Assembly: GCA_033852175.1 (NCBI GenBank)
Contig: JAWSUY010000006.1
Coordinates: 62,001 to 126,000 of the forward strand
Length of the DNA stretch: 64,000 bases
Source: Agarilytica sp033852175
GTDB lineage: Bacteria > Pseudomonadota > Gammaproteobacteria > Pseudomonadales > Cellvibrionaceae
Direction of reading: 5' to 3'
Below are positions 34,695-44,155 of the stretch, one piece after another. The position numbers and the translations under genes were made by a program. Under the pieces are notes generated by a model. The model searched no databases, had not been told where the DNA came from, and saw only the letters and a program-made list of their open reading frames with translations. The stretch's first letter is position 1. The number at the start of each line of letters is the position of its first letter.

Positions 34695-35789
34695 ATGATT
34701 GAACGTTTTTCAGCGCAAAAAGGCCTTGGATTGATTGAGTTGATGATCTCAATTACTCTGGGCCTGTTTTTAATCTCCGGCACGATAGGTGTTCTGATTT
34801 CAGGTAAATCGTCTTATACACTAAATAACGAGTTAACTTGGATTCAGGATAATGCTCGATTCGCCACCTCCATACTTAAAAAAGATATTCGAATGGCGGG
34901 TTTTTTTGGCTGTGGCTCAGGCGACGAAATGGGGGGGGTTACAAGCACCTTGAATACTACTTCTGGAACAGACTGGCAGTATGACTTTCGTAAGCCTGTC
35001 TTTGGTTGGGATGGTGATGAGCAGGGTTATCCCGTTCCTGAGTTCCCCTCCTCTTATGATTCTGGATCTGTTCTGGGTATGCCTAATAGCGACCTGCTGA
35101 CTATTCGTCGCGCTGGGGGCGGTGATTTTACACTGTCTGATAACGATCCTGCCAATGCGGCAACTATCGATATGGTTGGGACCCACCCCTTTGTGAGTGG
35201 GGATATTTTGGTGATTACAGATTGTGATCAAACCACAGTTTTTCAAGTGACTGGAGGCAATCCCCAGCAAATTGTACATAACCAAGGACAAGGGTCGCCG
35301 GGTAATTGTTCGAAAGCTCTTGGGGTTCGAAGGTGCTCTCCTCCTAGTGACCAGGAAAATAAGCGTGTTTTTTATGGTGATGATGGCGCGTTTATTCTAA
35401 GGCTTTCAGCTCATGCTTATTTTGTTTCAGAAGGGGCTGATGGTACACCTTCACTTTTTCATCGCAAGGTAGTTGCTAGCTCTGGCGATTCCGATACTGA
35501 GGATGAAGAGCTTGCTCAGGGCGTTGAAAATATGCAGGTTTTCTATGGGTTTGATTCGACTTCTGTTGATGGTAATAACGAGGTTAGCCGTTATGTAAAT
35601 GCCGATGATCTTGATCCAAACGGAACTGATTGGTTATTTGTACGCGCAGTACGGGTTCATTTGCTTTTCCGTTCGTTTACTCAGGCCGCTTCTGAACCGC
35701 AAGATTTTCGGTTTATTGGTGAAACCTTTACGCCAAGCGATAGGTTCCTTAGGCAAGAATTTATAACCACCGTTCAGATTCGAAATTAA
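34695..35789 (+). CDS. pilW: Type IV pilus minor pilin PilW
   Basis: 364 residues. Prepilin signature KG before LGLIELMISITLGLFLISGTIG. The rest matches PilW: NARFATSILKKDIRMAGFFGC, and C-terminal LFRSFTQAASEPQDF. An unbroken run of eight G residues (34931-34938) occurs in the coding region near codons 79-82, a length at which slippage is possible. Lies 15 bp after pilV. Confidence 0.88.
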   Translation: MIERFSAQKGLGLIELMISITLGLFLISGTIGVLISGKSSYTLNNELTWIQDNARFATSILKKDIRMAGFFGCGSGDEMGGVTSTLNTTSGTDWQYDFRKPVFGWDGDEQGYPVPEFPSSYDSGSVLGMPNSDLLTIRRAGGGDFTLSDNDPANAATIDMVGTHPFVSGDILVITDCDQTTVFQVTGGNPQQIVHNQGQGSPGNCSKALGVRRCSPPSDQENKRVFYGDDGAFILRLSAHAYFVSEGADGTPSLFHRKVVASSGDSDTEDEELAQGVENMQVFYGFDSTSVDGNNEVSRYVNADDLDPNGTDWLFVRAVRVHLLFRSFTQAASEPQDFRFIGETFTPSDRFLRQEFITTVQIRN

Positions 35790-35800
35790 TAGGCGGAAAT

Positions 35801-36403
35801 ATGTATTCCAATCAGCGTGGTAGCACTCTTCTTATTAGTCTAATTTTATTGCTGCTATTTACAATTGTCGGCATGGCCTCTGTTCGTAATATTGGTTTTA
35901 ATCAAAAAATGTCTTCCAATTATCGAGATGCGGATTTGTCTTTTCAGGCTGCTGAAGCGGTTCTCAGAGAGGGGGAGGAGTATATCAGTGAGCTGTCTGC
36001 CGGGTTGACTGCAGTCCAATTTTCTACTCAATGTCTTCTGGGGGATTGCTTTACAGATACTTGTGCAAATGGCCTATGTTTCAGTGGAACTCATTCTCCA
36101 GGTAATCAATGTGTTAACACCCCGCCGACAGTTCCTTTTGCTGAGCAAGAGGCTGTGTGGGAGAGTGAAACACGCTCGATAGAATCGACTCTGGGTTTCC
36201 TCGGTCTGGAAGTAAGTCCTCGGTTTCTAATTGAGTTTAGGTGCTATATAGCAAGGGACGAAGAGGCCGATCCCCCGCCTGAGGACTTTAATTACCCAAT
36301 AGGTGATTGGTCTTACCTGTTTCGTGTGACGAGTTATGCTTCAGGGGCAAACGGGACATCGCGAGTGATGCTGCAGTCGACGTATAAAGTTAATCGCTTT
36401 TAA
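35801..36403 (+). CDS. pilX: Type IV pilus minor pilin PilX
   Basis: 200 residues. The leader is short (MYSNQRG) with cleavage before STLLISLILLLLFTIVG. It lacks the +5 glutamate, as PilX proteins do. The helix continues with GFNQKMSSNYRDADLSFQAAEAVLREGE, the PilX/PilW-type N-terminal helix. Cysteines (CLLGDCFTDTCANGLC) may form disulfides. It starts 11 bp after pilW. Confidence 0.87.
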   Translation: MYSNQRGSTLLISLILLLLFTIVGMASVRNIGFNQKMSSNYRDADLSFQAAEAVLREGEEYISELSAGLTAVQFSTQCLLGDCFTDTCANGLCFSGTHSPGNQCVNTPPTVPFAEQEAVWESETRSIESTLGFLGLEVSPRFLIEFRCYIARDEEADPPPEDFNYPIGDWSYLFRVTSYASGANGTSRVMLQSTYKVNRF

Positions 36404-36425
36404 AGCGGGTTGTTGGAGTTAGTAA

Positions 36426-36731
36426 ATGAAAAACATGATGAAAGTTAATCTCTCTTTAGTGCTTGCTATTTTGTTGTTTGCCTCAGAAGGCTACGCATTT
36501 GAGCTTGCGAAAACTTCTGAGGCTAACCCTGCACAGGACCTATCAGGTGAAAGAAGTATCCGCGGGGCCTTTATTTCCTTGTCAGCTAACCGATTATTAA
36601 AAACGAGTATCGGTGAGTATGTCTTGTTGTCACTCTCGGTTGTGGATGATCGGAGAGCCTCTGAAGACGATTTATCTCAAGTGGTGATTACATTGCAAGG
36701 CGATACAGTAACGCGCGTAGTAATCTACTAG
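36426..36731 (+). CDS. Small exported protein between pilX and pilY1
   Basis: 101 residues with a signal peptide (MKNMMKVNLSLVLAILLFASEGYA, cleavage near residue 24). The mature part is about 77 residues and mixed alpha/beta. No family recognised. It has its own GGAG-type site, and lies 22 bp after pilX and 37 bp before pilY1 on the same strand, so it is probably expressed with the pilus minor proteins. An accessory role for PilY1 is inference only. Confidence 0.65.
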   Translation: MKNMMKVNLSLVLAILLFASEGYAFELAKTSEANPAQDLSGERSIRGAFISLSANRLLKTSIGEYVLLSLSVVDDRRASEDDLSQVVITLQGDTVTRVVIY

Positions 36732-36768
36732 TGAAATCGAATCTACCCAAGTTGTAGGGGATGCAAAA

Positions 36769-39700
36769 GTGAAAAAAATGATTGTACGGAAAAATAAACT
36801 ACGGACGGTATGCGTATATATATTAACTGAGGTTTTAGTTTTTGCTTCCTTGCAGAATGTAGGTTATGCGGAAAATGCTGCTGACTATGTGTCTATTCCT
36901 CCTCTTATTAATACCTCTTCTTCTGGTGATAAGCCAAATGTTCTATTTGTTCTCGATAATTCTAACAGTATGGACGAGGCTCCCAGTGGGCAAGCTGTCG
37001 GCAGTGCTAACGCCGGTAGTAAATCAGAGATTGCACGTAATGCCGTGAAGGATATTATCGCTACTTATAGCCGATCAGCTCGTATGGGCTTAATGGCTTA
37101 TCAGCAAGGTGGCGTGGGTATCCGTAGATTACACGATAGTCAATATGATGTGAGTTATGATCCAGCCAATTATGACCCAAATTTTGAAGGTGATCGAGCA
37201 TCGGCAACCAAGCGTTATCGAATACCAAACCCTGCTGATAGCGGCAGTTTTATGTATTACAACGTTGCTTTGCCTTTTTATTCTAATAGTAATTCTGGGA
37301 CGCAATTTTGTTATTCGAGTACTGCTGATTTTGACAATGGCTCAGAGAGTGAGAGTAGTGGTCCTTGGGATAGGTATACTTGTTATTCGAGTAAAACAGG
37401 GACAAGTGATGCTTTTTCGGGGTTTTCTAATCGAACGGGACGATATAGCTTTGCGCCGACGGACAGTGATTTCGCTCAGGGTATATTAGACTTTGGTACC
37501 CATCTAAATTGGCAATATGTGGGTTCTACTTGGTTTTCAAACTCTTCTCCGGGGGAAGGTTATTTACATGTTGAAATCGCGGATGTTGATACGGCTCAGC
37601 TGAATCGCTTAAATCAAAAGTTAGCCCAGTCTCAATTTACTAACTATACGGATACACCGCTTAGAAATGCTGGCTTAACTCCTGTCGAAGGTTCATTGCA
37701 AAGCGCTGCAGATTATTTTGCAGGCACGTTGTCGTCAAGTGAGTCTGTAACGGGAAACACGCCGTCCGCACCACCGACAAACACCTGTGAGCAGCAAGAT
37801 TACGTAATCCTGGTGACAGATGGATTACCGAATGTGGATGAAAATGGGAATTTGGTCACAAATACAAGCACAGCCATTGCTGGAGCAGCAGCAAAAGCGG
37901 CTGAATTACTAGAACAGGGAGTAAGGACTTATGTGATTGGCTTTGCGTTGCCGACAGGTGTTGATGGCGAATTACTTAATACCATTGCTAGTGCAGGTGG
38001 AACGGGTTCGACTTACTTAGCGGGGAATTCTGAAGCGTTACTCAACTCCCTCGAATCGATATTTCTATCGTTTGCCAATCGTGAGGCTTCGTCGTCGTCG
38101 TCCGCAGTGTTAGCAAACAATTCACGTGGTGAAGGCGCAGTCTTTCAGGCGATTTATAGCCCCCAAAAAGAGGACAGATTGGGAAATGAAGTGAGTTGGG
38201 TGGGTAGTTTGTTTGGTTTGTTTTTGGATGAAAATGGTTATCTACGCGAGGATTCTGATGGTGATCATGTTTTAGATGATTATCTAACGGATAAAGTGGT
38301 TCATTATTACTTTGATGCAGGCCTAGGGAAGACGCAGGTTAAGCTGTTTTACGGTTCCGATGCGACAACACCGCCTAGTGATGTTGCAAATGCAGCGCCT
38401 TTAGAAACTATAGATGTAGAAGATATAGCGGTTCTTTGGGAGGCTCGGGATCAGCTTGGTGAAGTCAGTGATGTGCTAACGCAACGTTCTTATAGTGTGG
38501 ATGCCTCAACAGGGCGGTATATTATTACGTCTATAGATGGTACATCGACTCTGGATTTTGTACAGGTCTCGCAGGCGACTATTGATGATGATATCAACTC
38601 TCAATCAGCCGCCGCGGATGCACTAGCTGATGCTCAGTCGATATTCGATGTAGCGTCTGCTCAACATAGTGCGGCTCAGGAGTCTATTGATGATTTAGCC
38701 GGCCAGCTAGTTACAGCAACTAGTGCTCGTGATCAGGCTCAGGTTGACGTCAGCACAGCGGTCACTGCTGTTACCGACGCAGAAACAGGCGTTATTGATG
38801 CGCAAGCAGGTCTGACTGCTGCGCAAGTAGATGTTGCTGGCGCTGAGGCAGGTGTTATCGATGGGCAGGTAGATGTTGTTCAAGCGCAAGCAGGTGTTAC
38901 TGATGCACAAGTAGATGTTACAGGTGCGCAGGCAGTAGTTACAGGTGCGCAAGCGGGTGTTACCGATGCGCAAACAAGTGCTGCTAATGCGCAAATAGGT
39001 GTTTCGGATGCGCAAACAGGTGTTATTGACGCTCAGCAAGATCTTACAGCTGCGCAAGAAGGTGTCGTCGATGCGCAAGTAGATGTTGACGGTGCGCAAA
39101 CCAGTGTTATTGGCGCGCAGACAAACCTTACAGGTGCGCAAGCAGGTGCTGCTAATGCGCAAATAGGTGTTACGGATGCGCAAACAGATGTTGGTAATGC
39201 GCAGACAGATCTTACAGGTGCGCAAGCAGACGCTACAGTCGCGGCAGAGGCTTTGGCTGTAGAAATTGTTTCTTTATTGGCCGCGATCGCGGCTGGAGAG
39301 CCTGTTGCCATTGCTGCAGCGCAAGTTGATGTAGATACTGCTCAGGCCGCTCTAGATGCGGATCAATTTATTGTAGACACGGCTCAAACAGATTTAGGCA
39401 CTGCTCAGAGCTCTCTAGCCTCTTCTCAGGCATCTTTAGATGTTGCTCAGGCTTCGGCAGATACTGCTCAGGCTGCTTTAGATGTTGCCCAGGTTTTACT
39501 GGGTACTTCTCAGGCTTCTTTGACTACAGCACAGGTCTCTTTGACTACGGCACAGACGGATTTGTCTACAGCTCAGACGGCTTTGGCTATTGCGCAGACC
39601 ACTTCGGATACTGCTCAGGCCAATCTAGGTGATGCGCAGGTAGTACTAGATACTGCTCAGGCAGCATTAGATATTGCTCAGGCAACGCTAGATACTACTC

Positions 39701-41847
39701 AGGCAATTTTAGATACTGCTCAAGCTGATTTGGTTGCTGCTCAAGCTGATCTAGCTGCTGTTCAAGCTGCTCAAGCTGCTGCTCAAGCTGATTTGGTTGC
39801 TGCTCAAGAAGTTTTGGTTACGGCAAATACGGGTCTAACTGACGCACAAGCTGCGCTGGATACTATGGTGGAAAGCCTTACAGACGCGCAAGCTCAGTAT
39901 GTAGGTGCGGTATCGTTATTAGTTCCTGTCTTAGAGTCACTGAATTTGGCTCAAAGCTCTCTGTATGCTGCTCAAGCAAATTACGATCAGGAGACAGCGG
40001 ATGTTATGGGAAATGGTACGCTAATAAATTACCTCGATGTATCGACCGTTGAGCAGGCATACAACACTGTGAAATATGTAAGAGGTGAAGAGGTGGATGG
40101 CTTCAGGTCTCGCATGCTAGATTACGATGATGATGATGGTCAAGGTACGCTAGAGCCATGGCGCTTAGGGGATATTGTACATTCCTCCCCAGCATTGGTT
40201 GGCGCGCCCAGTGATCTTTATGATGCTAAGTATCGTGACAAAACATATGGCGAATTTCGCGAGTTATATAAAAATAGGCGGAATGTTTTATATGTTGGGG
40301 CTAATGATGGAATGTTGCATGCCTTTAATGCCGGATTTTGGGACCTGTCCAATAAATCGTTTGAGGAAAGCAATTCGTTTGCGGGCGGTAATGCTACAGC
40401 GCATCCCTTAGGTTCTGAATTGTGGGCTTATGTTCCGCGTTCATCGTTGCCTCACTTGCAGTGGATGACGAATCCTAATTATGCTCATGCTTATTACGTG
40501 GACGGGAGCCCGGTCGTTTTTGATGCGAATATCTTTACTGCTGACGCCACTCATCCATTTGGCTGGGGTACCGTGCTTATCATCGGGATGCGTTTTGGTG
40601 GCGGTGATATTCAAATTGATGTTGATGCGGATGGAAGTGATGATACTTGGGTACGTTCGTCCTACGCCCTATTTGATGTAACGAACCCAGAGGAAGCGCC
40701 TGTATTTATGGGCGAGTTGTCGGAGCCTGGTTTCGGTTATACGACGAGTGTGCCAACGGTTGTTAAAAAGCGCGTAAAAGGTACGGATTATCGATCACCA
40801 GTACAAAATGATTGGTATGTGGCCTTTGGGTCCGGCCCCACAGAATTAGACGATGCTTCATCGACACAAAATGCGGGTCTGTACCTTTATGACTTAAGAG
40901 CGAGGCAGTTTGTTAGCGGCTTTGATCCGTTAAATGTTCGTTCCTCCAGCTTTATCGGTGATATTACAAGCTATGACAGTGGTAAGGACTTCGTTGATGA
41001 TACTTTATACTATGGCGTTTCAGGAGGGGCACCTGCATCGGGTTCAAATGGCGCACTACTTCGTACACGTCTCGACCAACCAGCTGTTAGCTCTACGTCG
41101 ACAGTTATTGATACTCAAGAGCCCGTTTTGTCTGCGCCTGTTGTGCAAGTGAGCCGCTTTGGTCGACGTCGAATAACTTTTGGTACGGGAAGATTGTTTA
41201 TGTCTCCTGATAACGTGACGAGGGAGAGCCGACATTACTTTGGTGTGGTTGAACCTTTGGATGGTTCTGGCGCGCTGACATATACAACTATTCTGCAAGC
41301 GGATCTTGAAGACGTTACGGATATTGATGTTTTTGATGACGGCCTAATTTCTAGAAGCGGTGGGACAGTTGAAATTCCAAATGGTAATGATGTCGAAACT
41401 TTTAGAGAGTTGGTACAGGCTATACGTTTAAATCTAGATGGCTGGGTATTGGAGCTGGATGAAAGTGGAGGAGCTCCATCTGAGAGGAGCATAAGTCCGG
41501 GGGCAACGGCGAATAATGTCCTCTTTTTTACGACTTATACGCCTTCTATCAATTCTTGTTTGCCTGAGGGTACAAGTGAATTATACGGTGTGGATGTAAG
41601 GACCGGTACGGCGATTCCATTTGAGGTGTTTGCTGTGGACGATGATCCAGATTCAAGTGAAGGCAATATTGTGGAAAGCAGTTTGGAGTTAGGGCAGGGT
41701 TTAGCTTCAGCTCCGATTGTTATTCACAATAGTGGTGGTACGACAGTGTTTACCTCCAAGTCGACAACTGAGCAGCTGAATAAAGTTGTGCGTACAAGCG
41801 GTGTTGACAATGGGCGTCAATCGTGGCGTCAACTCATTCTAGAGTGA
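36769..41847 (+). CDS. pilY1: PilY1-type pilus tip/adhesin protein with long coiled-coil insertion
   Basis: 1692 residues, longer than typical PilY1 (roughly 1000-1300). A signal peptide (to about residue 33) is followed by a VWA-like domain with a MIDAS-type DNSNS in VLFVLDNSNSMDE near residue 62 and VILVTDGLPN near 346. Residues about 602-1078 are an Ala/Gln/Asp-rich stretch containing 49 heptads. The C-terminal PilC/PilY1 propeller has VGANDGMLHAFNAGF and a DVDADGSDD loop that resembles a calcium site. In other species PilY1 promotes pilus extension, adhesion and surface sensing. The context fimT-pilVWX-pilE supports this role. Confidence 0.88.
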   Translation: MKKMIVRKNKLRTVCVYILTEVLVFASLQNVGYAENAADYVSIPPLINTSSSGDKPNVLFVLDNSNSMDEAPSGQAVGSANAGSKSEIARNAVKDIIATYSRSARMGLMAYQQGGVGIRRLHDSQYDVSYDPANYDPNFEGDRASATKRYRIPNPADSGSFMYYNVALPFYSNSNSGTQFCYSSTADFDNGSESESSGPWDRYTCYSSKTGTSDAFSGFSNRTGRYSFAPTDSDFAQGILDFGTHLNWQYVGSTWFSNSSPGEGYLHVEIADVDTAQLNRLNQKLAQSQFTNYTDTPLRNAGLTPVEGSLQSAADYFAGTLSSSESVTGNTPSAPPTNTCEQQDYVILVTDGLPNVDENGNLVTNTSTAIAGAAAKAAELLEQGVRTYVIGFALPTGVDGELLNTIASAGGTGSTYLAGNSEALLNSLESIFLSFANREASSSSSAVLANNSRGEGAVFQAIYSPQKEDRLGNEVSWVGSLFGLFLDENGYLREDSDGDHVLDDYLTDKVVHYYFDAGLGKTQVKLFYGSDATTPPSDVANAAPLETIDVEDIAVLWEARDQLGEVSDVLTQRSYSVDASTGRYIITSIDGTSTLDFVQVSQATIDDDINSQSAAADALADAQSIFDVASAQHSAAQESIDDLAGQLVTATSARDQAQVDVSTAVTAVTDAETGVIDAQAGLTAAQVDVAGAEAGVIDGQVDVVQAQAGVTDAQVDVTGAQAVVTGAQAGVTDAQTSAANAQIGVSDAQTGVIDAQQDLTAAQEGVVDAQVDVDGAQTSVIGAQTNLTGAQAGAANAQIGVTDAQTDVGNAQTDLTGAQADATVAAEALAVEIVSLLAAIAAGEPVAIAAAQVDVDTAQAALDADQFIVDTAQTDLGTAQSSLASSQASLDVAQASADTAQAALDVAQVLLGTSQASLTTAQVSLTTAQTDLSTAQTALAIAQTTSDTAQANLGDAQVVLDTAQAALDIAQATLDTTQAILDTAQADLVAAQADLAAVQAAQAAAQADLVAAQEVLVTANTGLTDAQAALDTMVESLTDAQAQYVGAVSLLVPVLESLNLAQSSLYAAQANYDQETADVMGNGTLINYLDVSTVEQAYNTVKYVRGEEVDGFRSRMLDYDDDDGQGTLEPWRLGDIVHSSPALVGAPSDLYDAKYRDKTYGEFRELYKNRRNVLYVGANDGMLHAFNAGFWDLSNKSFEESNSFAGGNATAHPLGSELWAYVPRSSLPHLQWMTNPNYAHAYYVDGSPVVFDANIFTADATHPFGWGTVLIIGMRFGGGDIQIDVDADGSDDTWVRSSYALFDVTNPEEAPVFMGELSEPGFGYTTSVPTVVKKRVKGTDYRSPVQNDWYVAFGSGPTELDDASSTQNAGLYLYDLRARQFVSGFDPLNVRSSSFIGDITSYDSGKDFVDDTLYYGVSGGAPASGSNGALLRTRLDQPAVSSTSTVIDTQEPVLSAPVVQVSRFGRRRITFGTGRLFMSPDNVTRESRHYFGVVEPLDGSGALTYTTILQADLEDVTDIDVFDDGLISRSGGTVEIPNGNDVETFRELVQAIRLNLDGWVLELDESGGAPSERSISPGATANNVLFFTTYTPSINSCLPEGTSELYGVDVRTGTAIPFEVFAVDDDPDSSEGNIVESSLELGQGLASAPIVIHNSGGTTVFTSKSTTEQLNKVVRTSGVDNGRQSWRQLILE
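38800..39240 (+). repeat. Block 1: 21 tandem 21-bp units in pilY1
   Basis: Each unit encodes AQxxVxx-type heptads, such as AQAGVTD, AQVDVTG and AQTDLTG. The 21 units keep exact register with no indels. Ala-Gln is mostly written GCG CAA. Ala at d and Val/Leu at a positions predict a coiled coil. Units differ by substitutions, so the array is old or selected. Confidence 0.85.
39319..39906 (+). repeat. Block 2: 28 tandem 21-bp units in pilY1
   Basis: Units read AQAALDT, AQASLTT or AQADLVA-like, again in exact 21-bp register. Here Ala-Gln is mostly GCT CAG or GCT CAA, unlike block 1. The two blocks are separated by 78 bases of non-repeat sequence (AAEALAVEIVSLLAAIAAGE). The codon difference suggests they expanded independently. 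Confidence 0.85.
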
Positions 41848-41884
41848 TTGAATATTAATAGAATAGATTTAAAGGTGTCTTTGT

Positions 41885-42328
41885 ATGTCTAAACAAAATA
41901 GGGGCTTTACACTTCCTGAGTTGATGATTGTCGTTGCGATTGTGGGTATTGTTACTAGTTTTGCAGTGCCATCATACTTGAAGTATGTAACGAAGGATCA
42001 TCGTAATGATGCTGTATGGTCTCTCATTGAAGCAGCGAATGCCCAGGAAAATATTTATGCTGAAACTAATTCGTATGTCACCAATGATGATTTGGATCGC
42101 TTAGTTGTTAATTCTGATGGAGTTAGTTCTCGTTATGGGTTTTATCAATTATCGGTTAGCGTTTCGGGATGTGCTGGTCCTCCCCATCACTGTTTTACTA
42201 TCACTGCCGTTCCTCAAGGTAGGCAGCTCGATGATGAGGATGAGTGCTCGTCCTTCTCAATCAACCATCTTGGACAAACTACTGCAACTGGAACAGAAGT
42301 CGATTGTTTTAATACTGGTAGTGACTAG
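41885..42328 (+). CDS. pilE: Type IV pilin PilE-like minor pilin
   Basis: 147 residues. Short leader MSKQNRG then FTLPELMIVVAIVGIVTSFA with +5 Glu, the type IV pilin class. Features of PilE minor pilins: AVWSLIEAANAQENIYAE, RYGFYQLSV and a disulfide-type cysteine pair at CAGPPHHC, with CSSFSINHLGQTTATG near the end. It ends the minor pilin cluster, 37 bp after pilY1. Confidence 0.88.
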   Translation: MSKQNRGFTLPELMIVVAIVGIVTSFAVPSYLKYVTKDHRNDAVWSLIEAANAQENIYAETNSYVTNDDLDRLVVNSDGVSSRYGFYQLSVSVSGCAGPPHHCFTITAVPQGRQLDDEDECSSFSINHLGQTTATGTEVDCFNTGSD

Positions 42329-42555
42329 TGTTATCGTTTGAATTTAGTATGTTTTTTTGGGGGTGGCAGTTTTACTGCGGAGTAGCTGAACTATCCTTTT
42401 GTTTGCTAAGCGGTTATTTCTATAAGCATAAAGGTATGGATTAGTACTTTTTACTTTTCGTTGATTCTGTATACTTGGCTCATTTATTAGGGCGTTTTAG
42501 TTTGAACGGGTTACTTCGTCAATAGCCTTCAATTTTTTTGAATACGGGTATCCCC

Positions 42556-42855
42556 ATGAAACTACTCATCCGCAACCTCGACCGCAATATCTCAGAGGTC
42601 GAACTCAAAACCATGTTCGAAGCCCATGGCGCAGTCCAATCCTGCAGCTTAGTAATGGACCAAGCCACTGGAAAATCTAAAGGTTTTGGCTTCGTTGAAA
42701 TGCCTAACCCTGGCGAAAGTAAAGCCGCAATGAAAAGCCTCAATGGCAAAAGCATTGCTGGCAGTAAAATTCGCGTTAAGAAGTCTGACCCAAAGCCTGA
42801 AGAGAAGCCGACAACGCCAGAGTCAGTTAGAAAACCATCTAGAAAGTCAATGTGA
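42556..42855 (+). CDS. RRM-type RNA-binding protein
   Basis: 99 residues from ATG 42556 (MKLLIRNLDRNI). One RNA recognition motif: RNP2 is LLIRNL (residues 3-8) and RNP1 is KGFGFVEM (near 42-49). A basic/proline tail (KKSDPKPEEKPTTPESVRKPSRKS) follows. Bacterial RRM proteins are often cold-induced RNA chaperones. An upstream TTG would add six residues and has no better ribosome site. It is monocistronic or paired with the following pseudouridine synthase (65 bp away). Confidence 0.85.
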   Translation: MKLLIRNLDRNISEVELKTMFEAHGAVQSCSLVMDQATGKSKGFGFVEMPNPGESKAAMKSLNGKSIAGSKIRVKKSDPKPEEKPTTPESVRKPSRKSM

Positions 42856-42920
42856 GGCTGCGTGAATGACCGCGGCTTATCGTTGTGCCGCGTCCTTCCT
42901 CTTTTCATGCCTCTCCTATC

Positions 42921-43691
42921 ATGAAGTCCCATTCCTCACGCCTAGATCGATTTGTTAGTGCCCAGACCGATATCAAACGAAGAGACGTACGCCTAGCCCT
43001 AGCTAAAAAACGTATTATCGTTGACGGTGAAGTGGCGACGGACATTAGCCAGCGTATCGGGCAGTTTTCTTGTGTCAGTTTAGACGGTGTTGTCCTGAAT
43101 ATTAGTCACCCCCTTTATCTCATGATGAACAAGCCAAAGGGTGTTGTCAGCGCAACCAAAGACGAAAAAAATAAAACTGTACTGGATGTACTTGCTGATC
43201 AAATTGATTCAGAGCCTCAATCTATTTTTCAGTTGAACAAGGCCGGTAAAAAATATTTATCTTCTGAAGAACTTGAGGGTTTGCATATTGTAGGGCGGTT
43301 GGATTTCAACTCTTCAGGTCTACTCTTGCTCACCAATGATGGTCGGTGGTCCCGGCGTGTGTCTTTGCCTGAGCGATGTATAGAAAAGCGATATCGTGTG
43401 GTTGTTGATAAGCCGTTGACCCAAGCTTATATAGATGCTTTTTTACAGGGTATGTACTTCGAGTATGAAAACATAACGACGCGGCCGGTAAAGCTAAATA
43501 TATTGAGCGATCATGTAGCCGAAGTGGATTTGGTCGAAGGGCGTTATCATCAAATCAAACGTATGTTTGGGCGTTTTCAAAATACCGTTCTTGAGTTACA
43601 TCGCCAGTCAGTAGGTAATTTAGCACTGGAATCGACCTTGTTGCCAGGGCAGAGTCGGTTTTTGACTCTCAATGAGGTTCAGTCTTTATAG
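42921..43691 (+). CDS. RsuA-type 16S rRNA pseudouridine synthase
   Basis: 256 residues from ATG 42921. An S4-like RNA-binding N terminus (RLDRFVSAQTDIKRRDVRLAL) is followed by the pseudouridine synthase domain with the catalytic aspartate in VGRLDFNSSGLLLLTNDG and the conserved YLMMNKPKGVVSATKD. The late VEGRYHQIKRMFG motif is typical of RsuA/RluB/E/F. The RsuA subgroup (U516 of 16S rRNA) is most likely, but RluE/F types cannot be fully excluded. Confidence 0.85.
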   Translation: MKSHSSRLDRFVSAQTDIKRRDVRLALAKKRIIVDGEVATDISQRIGQFSCVSLDGVVLNISHPLYLMMNKPKGVVSATKDEKNKTVLDVLADQIDSEPQSIFQLNKAGKKYLSSEELEGLHIVGRLDFNSSGLLLLTNDGRWSRRVSLPERCIEKRYRVVVDKPLTQAYIDAFLQGMYFEYENITTRPVKLNILSDHVAEVDLVEGRYHQIKRMFGRFQNTVLELHRQSVGNLALESTLLPGQSRFLTLNEVQSL

Positions 43692-44155
43692 GTTTTGGGC
43701 CTGCACGAATAGCTACTTTAATTGTTGTTGTAACACGTCGACTAATATCAAACGCCCTGTCATGTTTAGCCGCCAGCTTTGTTGCTCATTCTCCTTCCTG
43801 TCCACGCCAAAATGATAAACCCTTCGTGATGTATCTCAAAAATTTCGTTAATATTTTATTTCTGTCTTTCAGCTAGTTGATTCGATTATTAAAACCCTAA
43901 AAGGTTATGACATAAGAAGCAAACTAATCAGTATAAGCCCGGGGAATATTCATCAAGGCAATTCTAAAAAAATAATACAGCCAGTTATCTACATGTTACC
44001 TCAAAATAATGGCGTCGTAGTTTTGTGTGCGGCACTAATAGAGTCTTAGGGAGTGTACTAATGAATTTCAGTAGCTAAAATAACTCTATGCTGTTGGTAT
44101 TTATACAAATCATTATTTTGTCTCTGATTGGTTTGTTGATAACGTGAGAGAATTT
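43692..44155. other. 464-bp gap before response regulator
   Basis: No gene, RNA or riboswitch fold recognised. AT-rich. GAGAG just before ATG 44156 is a plausible ribosome site. I searched for a cyclic-di-GMP riboswitch-like core and saw none. Confidence 0.35.

Noticed and set aside
38707..39225. Cys/Arg-rich 172-codon frame opposite the pilY1 repeats
   Set aside because: Antisense of the 21-bp units; low-complexity by-product.
38800..39906. CRISPR-like regular repeats
   Set aside because: The 21-bp units are contiguous, have no unique spacers and stay in frame; they are coding heptads.
43692..44155. Possible riboswitch before the response regulator
   Set aside because: No recognisable aptamer core or terminator.
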